Positions 60,301-64,000 of a DNA stretch of 64,000 nucleotides are shown here, piece by piece. The stretch lies in NCBI GenBank assembly GCA_018697195.1, contig CM031858.1, positions 129,236,593 through 129,300,592 of the forward strand. The letters are read 5' to 3'. Source of the DNA: Certhia americana (lineage: Eukaryota; Chordata; Aves; Passeriformes; Certhiidae). The first letter of the stretch is position 1. Each line of letters opens with the position of its first letter. The notes below the pieces were generated by a model. The model saw nothing but the letters and a program-made list of their open reading frames with translations. It made no database searches and was not told the DNA's origin. The position numbers and the translations under genes were made by a program.

Positions 60301-63300
60301 TGATTATACTCCCTGTACTGGAGGTGCAATATGTTATATCTTCTTACCTAGTCAGTAAAGTTTTAAAAAATATTTATCAATGCTCATGTAAATCATTGGT
60401 ACAACAGCCTCCAATAATTGACCCATAAAATGTGTCTAATATGCAGAGCATATGGAAATAAAGCAAGCATTGTAAGAGACAAGTTCATTTCCTAGGGTAG
60501 CTAGAAAAGGAAATAAGGAAACCTTGGACAGCTGATGAGAGAGCCTAAACAATTCTGTTTCAAGGGAGAAAGTTTAAAGTTATTATTCTTTAGCAAATCA
60601 TCCTGAATGAATTTCATCATTCTTGATTCTAATGTGTTTTTTGACACTTTAATTATAAAGAAACCATTCCTGAACTGTACAATATGAACAGATATGCCAT
60701 AAGTTTAAGTAAAATGCTATTACCAGCTCATTTTGCAAAATTCACAGCCTCACTCAAATTAAACAGCATTTCTCTACAACAGATGAAATGAATATTACAA
60801 AAATGAAATTGTATGCACAGGTTCAGGAATATTTTAATTATTTTATGCTTTCTGCACATATGTATGTGTGTGCGTATTTGTGTGTGTGGTTGTCAAGAAT
60901 GGCATGCTGGCAACTTGCAGTTTAATAAGTATTTTTTTTTTCCCCACAGTAAGATACCCTCTTATGTTCTTGAAAATGAGAAACATTCACCACAGCAGTA
61001 TAATAAAGCAATGTTCATTAAAACAGGATATGTAGGTAACACATTTCTATTACCACATTACAGCATCCACTTAACTAAAATACAGACGACTCTATGAATT
61101 CAAATCTAATTTTTTTGCTTGTATTCTCCTGCTCCTCATTTATGATTGAGCTATCACATTTATAACACATTTGGACAAGTTTGCTCCAGAATAAAGCACA
61201 ACCAATCTGCAATGCTTACCTCTCACCCCTTCTATTTTTTTTTTTTCTTCCCTTCCCTTTTCTAGTCACAAATCATTTTCACATGCTCTGATTAGCTGTC
61301 AGTTTCCTCCCTATTTTAAATTTAACAAAAAAACAAACTTGAACTCAATTTCTTTTTCTTTAATAAATAGATGCTTCTGAAAAATGCAAAGTGAACAGTT
61401 ACTTCAGATATTATATAATACTCTACCTCAATTTATAATATTTTCAGCCTGTAAATCAGTTTCTAAATTTGCACGACAAACACAGTTCTTATGACATTTA
61501 AGCTAGTGACTTGCTTTACAAATTTATGGACTCTTCTCCTCCTATAATGCTAGAAAACCAGGAAACTTTAGTACTATAGTATTTTGATTTCAACATGTTA
61601 CAAACTCTATTTCACATTTACGGGATCTGTGTTTCTCTGCCATGCAGTAAATACTTGGGCAGGAAAAGGGCACTGCAGAGGGTACAAAATATAAAAGAAG
61701 ACAGACTGTAAGAAGCCTTTTCAACACCAGCCAGAAGTGAATTGGAGCCCTTTGATCTACCATATATAAAGAAAGCAAAAACAAAAGCAAAAACCTTTAA
61801 AAAAATCTTTCCTTAGGGAACAGAGCAGACTTTTGTAGAACTTCTTTCCTTATAAGGTGTTCTCAACTCAATATTAGGGAGAGGGAGAGAAGCAAGATGA
61901 TAGTTGCAAACAGAAGCAAAAGCAGAGCAACAAACCTGATGTCCCATATTACCTCACTTCTCCATTTTCACATTCAGAGTAGACAAACATGCAAATTTTT
62001 TTTTAAATGTCTGGTTACACTGAAGGTATATATGGCAATATTTTTGTTCCACTGGCATTAAGGCAGCTTAGGCTTTCCCTGAGTTACTCAGTTCCTTACT
62101 GTACCTCCTTTGTCCAACTCTATTAAAATACAGCACATGCAGAAGCACATTAATTCAAATTGCACAGTTGTATGTACACAGACTGACCTGATTTATAAGA
62201 ACAGTCTTCAGTAAGTACTTAACACCTTGAATCTCCAGCTCAGCTGCACTCAAATGACTCATATTGGACTCAATTCTCACCTCAGCTTGCTCAAATACAA
62301 AACTCCCTGTGGTTTGGGGGGCTGGTGGCTAATCAAATGCCAACCAATTAATGAAAAATAAGAGGTAAGACACCAGCTACACTGAAAACCACCAGCCAGC
62401 ACAACAGGAAACAAGGCTGAGTGAAATTGTAATTTCAGAATGCTCTGAATTATTTGCAGCTGAAGAAGGAAAACCAGTCTTGTGGTTAAGAACCCATAAC
62501 AGGACTTGGGACCAGAGAAGTGACCTGCACCTTGGCTGTGTTGAAGTTTCCCTGAATAACTTTGTGATGGCCAATTTCTCTTCCATATCTATTTCCTGTA
62601 TATGACATGATAATACCTACACCTGTTTGTCCTCCTGCATCTCTGTCTTCTTTCCTCACCTTCACCCACAGAAACACTGGCATGGAAAGTACTCTCTCCT
62701 AAATGCCTGGTTTCTTCCCTTTTCATGAAAAAATACCCCATGGGGCTTAGGCTAAAGGAATCTGAAATGCAAAACTTTACAGTAAGTTTGTTTTTTAAAA
62801 AAAACTGTTAGAATTGCTTGAGAGAAATGCTGAGGACTCAGTGAAAATATATCTATATGCTATTCAGAAAACACAAATTTTATGCATATTAAGATATTAC
62901 ATATTTCAACATTGTTCAACCTTACCATATCACAAGCCCTATGTCTGGCTGTAGAAATACTATTTTTCCAGTAATATTGAACTGCACAAAGCCTTCTTGC
63001 ACAAAATAAATAGAATCATCCATGAATTAAACATTATTCAATCTTAAATAAGTCTGCATATATAATTTTACTATAAAATCAATAATATTCTCCATTTTCT
63101 TATTAAAAAATATAGTCAGCATTTTCCTCTAAGCAGGACTGTCTTTTGGTGAGGTTCTAGGGCTTATATTATGCAAAACATCAAAGTACAGGGCCCACTT
63201 CATGAATATATATATACCTTTTCTTCCAGCAACCTCAGCAATTATAAAACTTATAAGTTTTTTTTTTACTCTTCACTGAAATACATTAATTGAATGGACA

Positions 63301-64000
63301 AGATGCACACTTGTTAGACCACAAGGGGCTGAGTGACCAGATAAAAGCCTTTTCTACCCTTATCAGTAGGTCATAGAAGGCCATACCAATTGGCCTACTG
63401 AAGAACTTAGTTATATTCACACAAACACAATCAATTAAGTTTAAATTGAATATGATGTAAGACAAAACCAGAGAAATTATAGAGTACATAGGAAAAATAA
63501 AAGCTGTTAAAATAGTTTTCCTCTTTTTTAGCAGTCTGTACAGCATGACATATCCCAACACATTGACTACATTAATATATGTATGCGTTAATAGATCAAT
63601 AACCAGAACACAGTTGCTCATAATGCATTACAGATGGTTCTCTGCTAATTATTTACATTTTGCTATATGGAGGATATGCTGCTTACTGCTTTGATGATAC
63701 TTTGAGTTAGTGTTTTGATGACTCTGAATAACTTTGAAGACTTCAAGGTGATGCTGTGTTCCATTTACAAGTCTTCTCTTGTTCTTATATATGTGCTTAG
63801 CATGCAAATTGGAAGATTTCTATTTACAGGCCAGACATTAAGTGAAAAACAATCTGTATGAGATAATCTAAAGAATATAGTAACCTATGCTTCTTATTCA
63901 TTGCTTATATACTTCACCAGTCAACAATTCAAAATCTAAAAATAATTTCTCTGCTTGCAATGTTTGTGTTGCTTTCTTAAATCCTTGTATATAACTATGA
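57301..64000. other. Long non-coding stretch, nothing recognised
   Basis: AT-rich DNA to the end of the window. The longest frames are 136 codons (58032-58442 plus), overlapped by 96 codons on the other strand, and 111 codons (63286-63621 minus). Neither has a recognisable family. A short GT-rich patch lies at 60858-60890 and a T run at 61236-61248. No CR1, LTR or RNA gene was recognised. Confidence 0.5.

Noticed and set aside
63286..63621. 111-codon minus-strand ORF with hydrophobic segments
   Set aside because: Hydrophobic stretches are expected from AT-rich DNA; no family, no splice or promoter context.
1..64000. CRISPR arrays, operons, bacterial promoters, riboswitches, phage genes
   Set aside because: No regularly spaced direct repeats, no clustered long ORFs and no prokaryotic signals; the repeats show this is animal DNA.
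1..64000. tRNA, rRNA and spliceosomal RNA genes
   Set aside because: No cloverleaf with A and B boxes and no recognised rRNA or snRNA core was seen by eye; a covariance-model search would be decisive.

Overview
This is a stretch of vertebrate nuclear DNA, most probably from a bird and plausibly a songbird. It is AT-rich, has no closely packed long ORFs, and its recognisable interspersed repeats are of avian type. These are CR1 LINE fragments with the typical 3' end (tgattctatgattct-like on +, cagaatggtttgggttggaagg-like on -), an ERVL-like LTR of the kind common in birds, and a solo LTR ending in the CCAAACCAAGACA form that I associate with passerine retroviruses. I see no Alu, B1, L1 or other mammalian signature. 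The species assignment is inference from repeat families only.

Layout. 1-5.9 kb: AT-rich non-coding DNA with a GC-richer block (1.5-2.05 kb) and an ATCT microsatellite (2.8 kb). 5.9-6.75 kb: a CR1 on the minus strand. 7.2-7.4 kb: the best candidate for a protein-coding exon (minus strand, 62 open codons between good splice sites), from a gene I do not recognise. 7.5-24.1 kb: repeat-poor non-coding DNA with a small candidate exon near 11.97 kb, a GC-richer block at 19.2-19.8 kb and an AAT microsatellite at 20.8 kb. 24.1-25.5 kb: a decayed pogo/Tigger-like DNA transposon. Its DDE region is still open over 156 codons, and it is interrupted by a 62-bp CR1 tail flanked by AGAAA repeats. 25.5-33.7 kb: non-coding, with A-rich tracts. 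33.7-34.06 kb: an ERVL-like solo LTR. 36.2-36.7 kb: another GC-richer block. 38.5-42.2 kb: a CR1 cluster with at least four pieces of different ages, including a younger CR1 that appears to sit in an older one. 44.68-45.38 kb: a 703-bp solo LTR with a 5-bp target duplication. It is followed at 45.41-45.51 kb by a 94-bp hairpin with 43-bp arms. 45.5-64 kb: mostly featureless AT-rich DNA with a CCAT microsatellite (54.3 kb), a T-rich tract (55 kb) and GC-richer blocks at 55.4-56.1 and 57.0-57.3 kb.

No complete gene can be supported. The window is best read as intergenic or intronic DNA of a large gene or gene desert, and the longest ORFs are explained by repeats (CR1, LTR, transposase, CCAT array). 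The items most worth checking are the pogo-like copy with its nested CR1, the 94-bp hairpin, and the candidate exon at 7.2-7.4 kb. Nothing here amounts to a clear new biological system.
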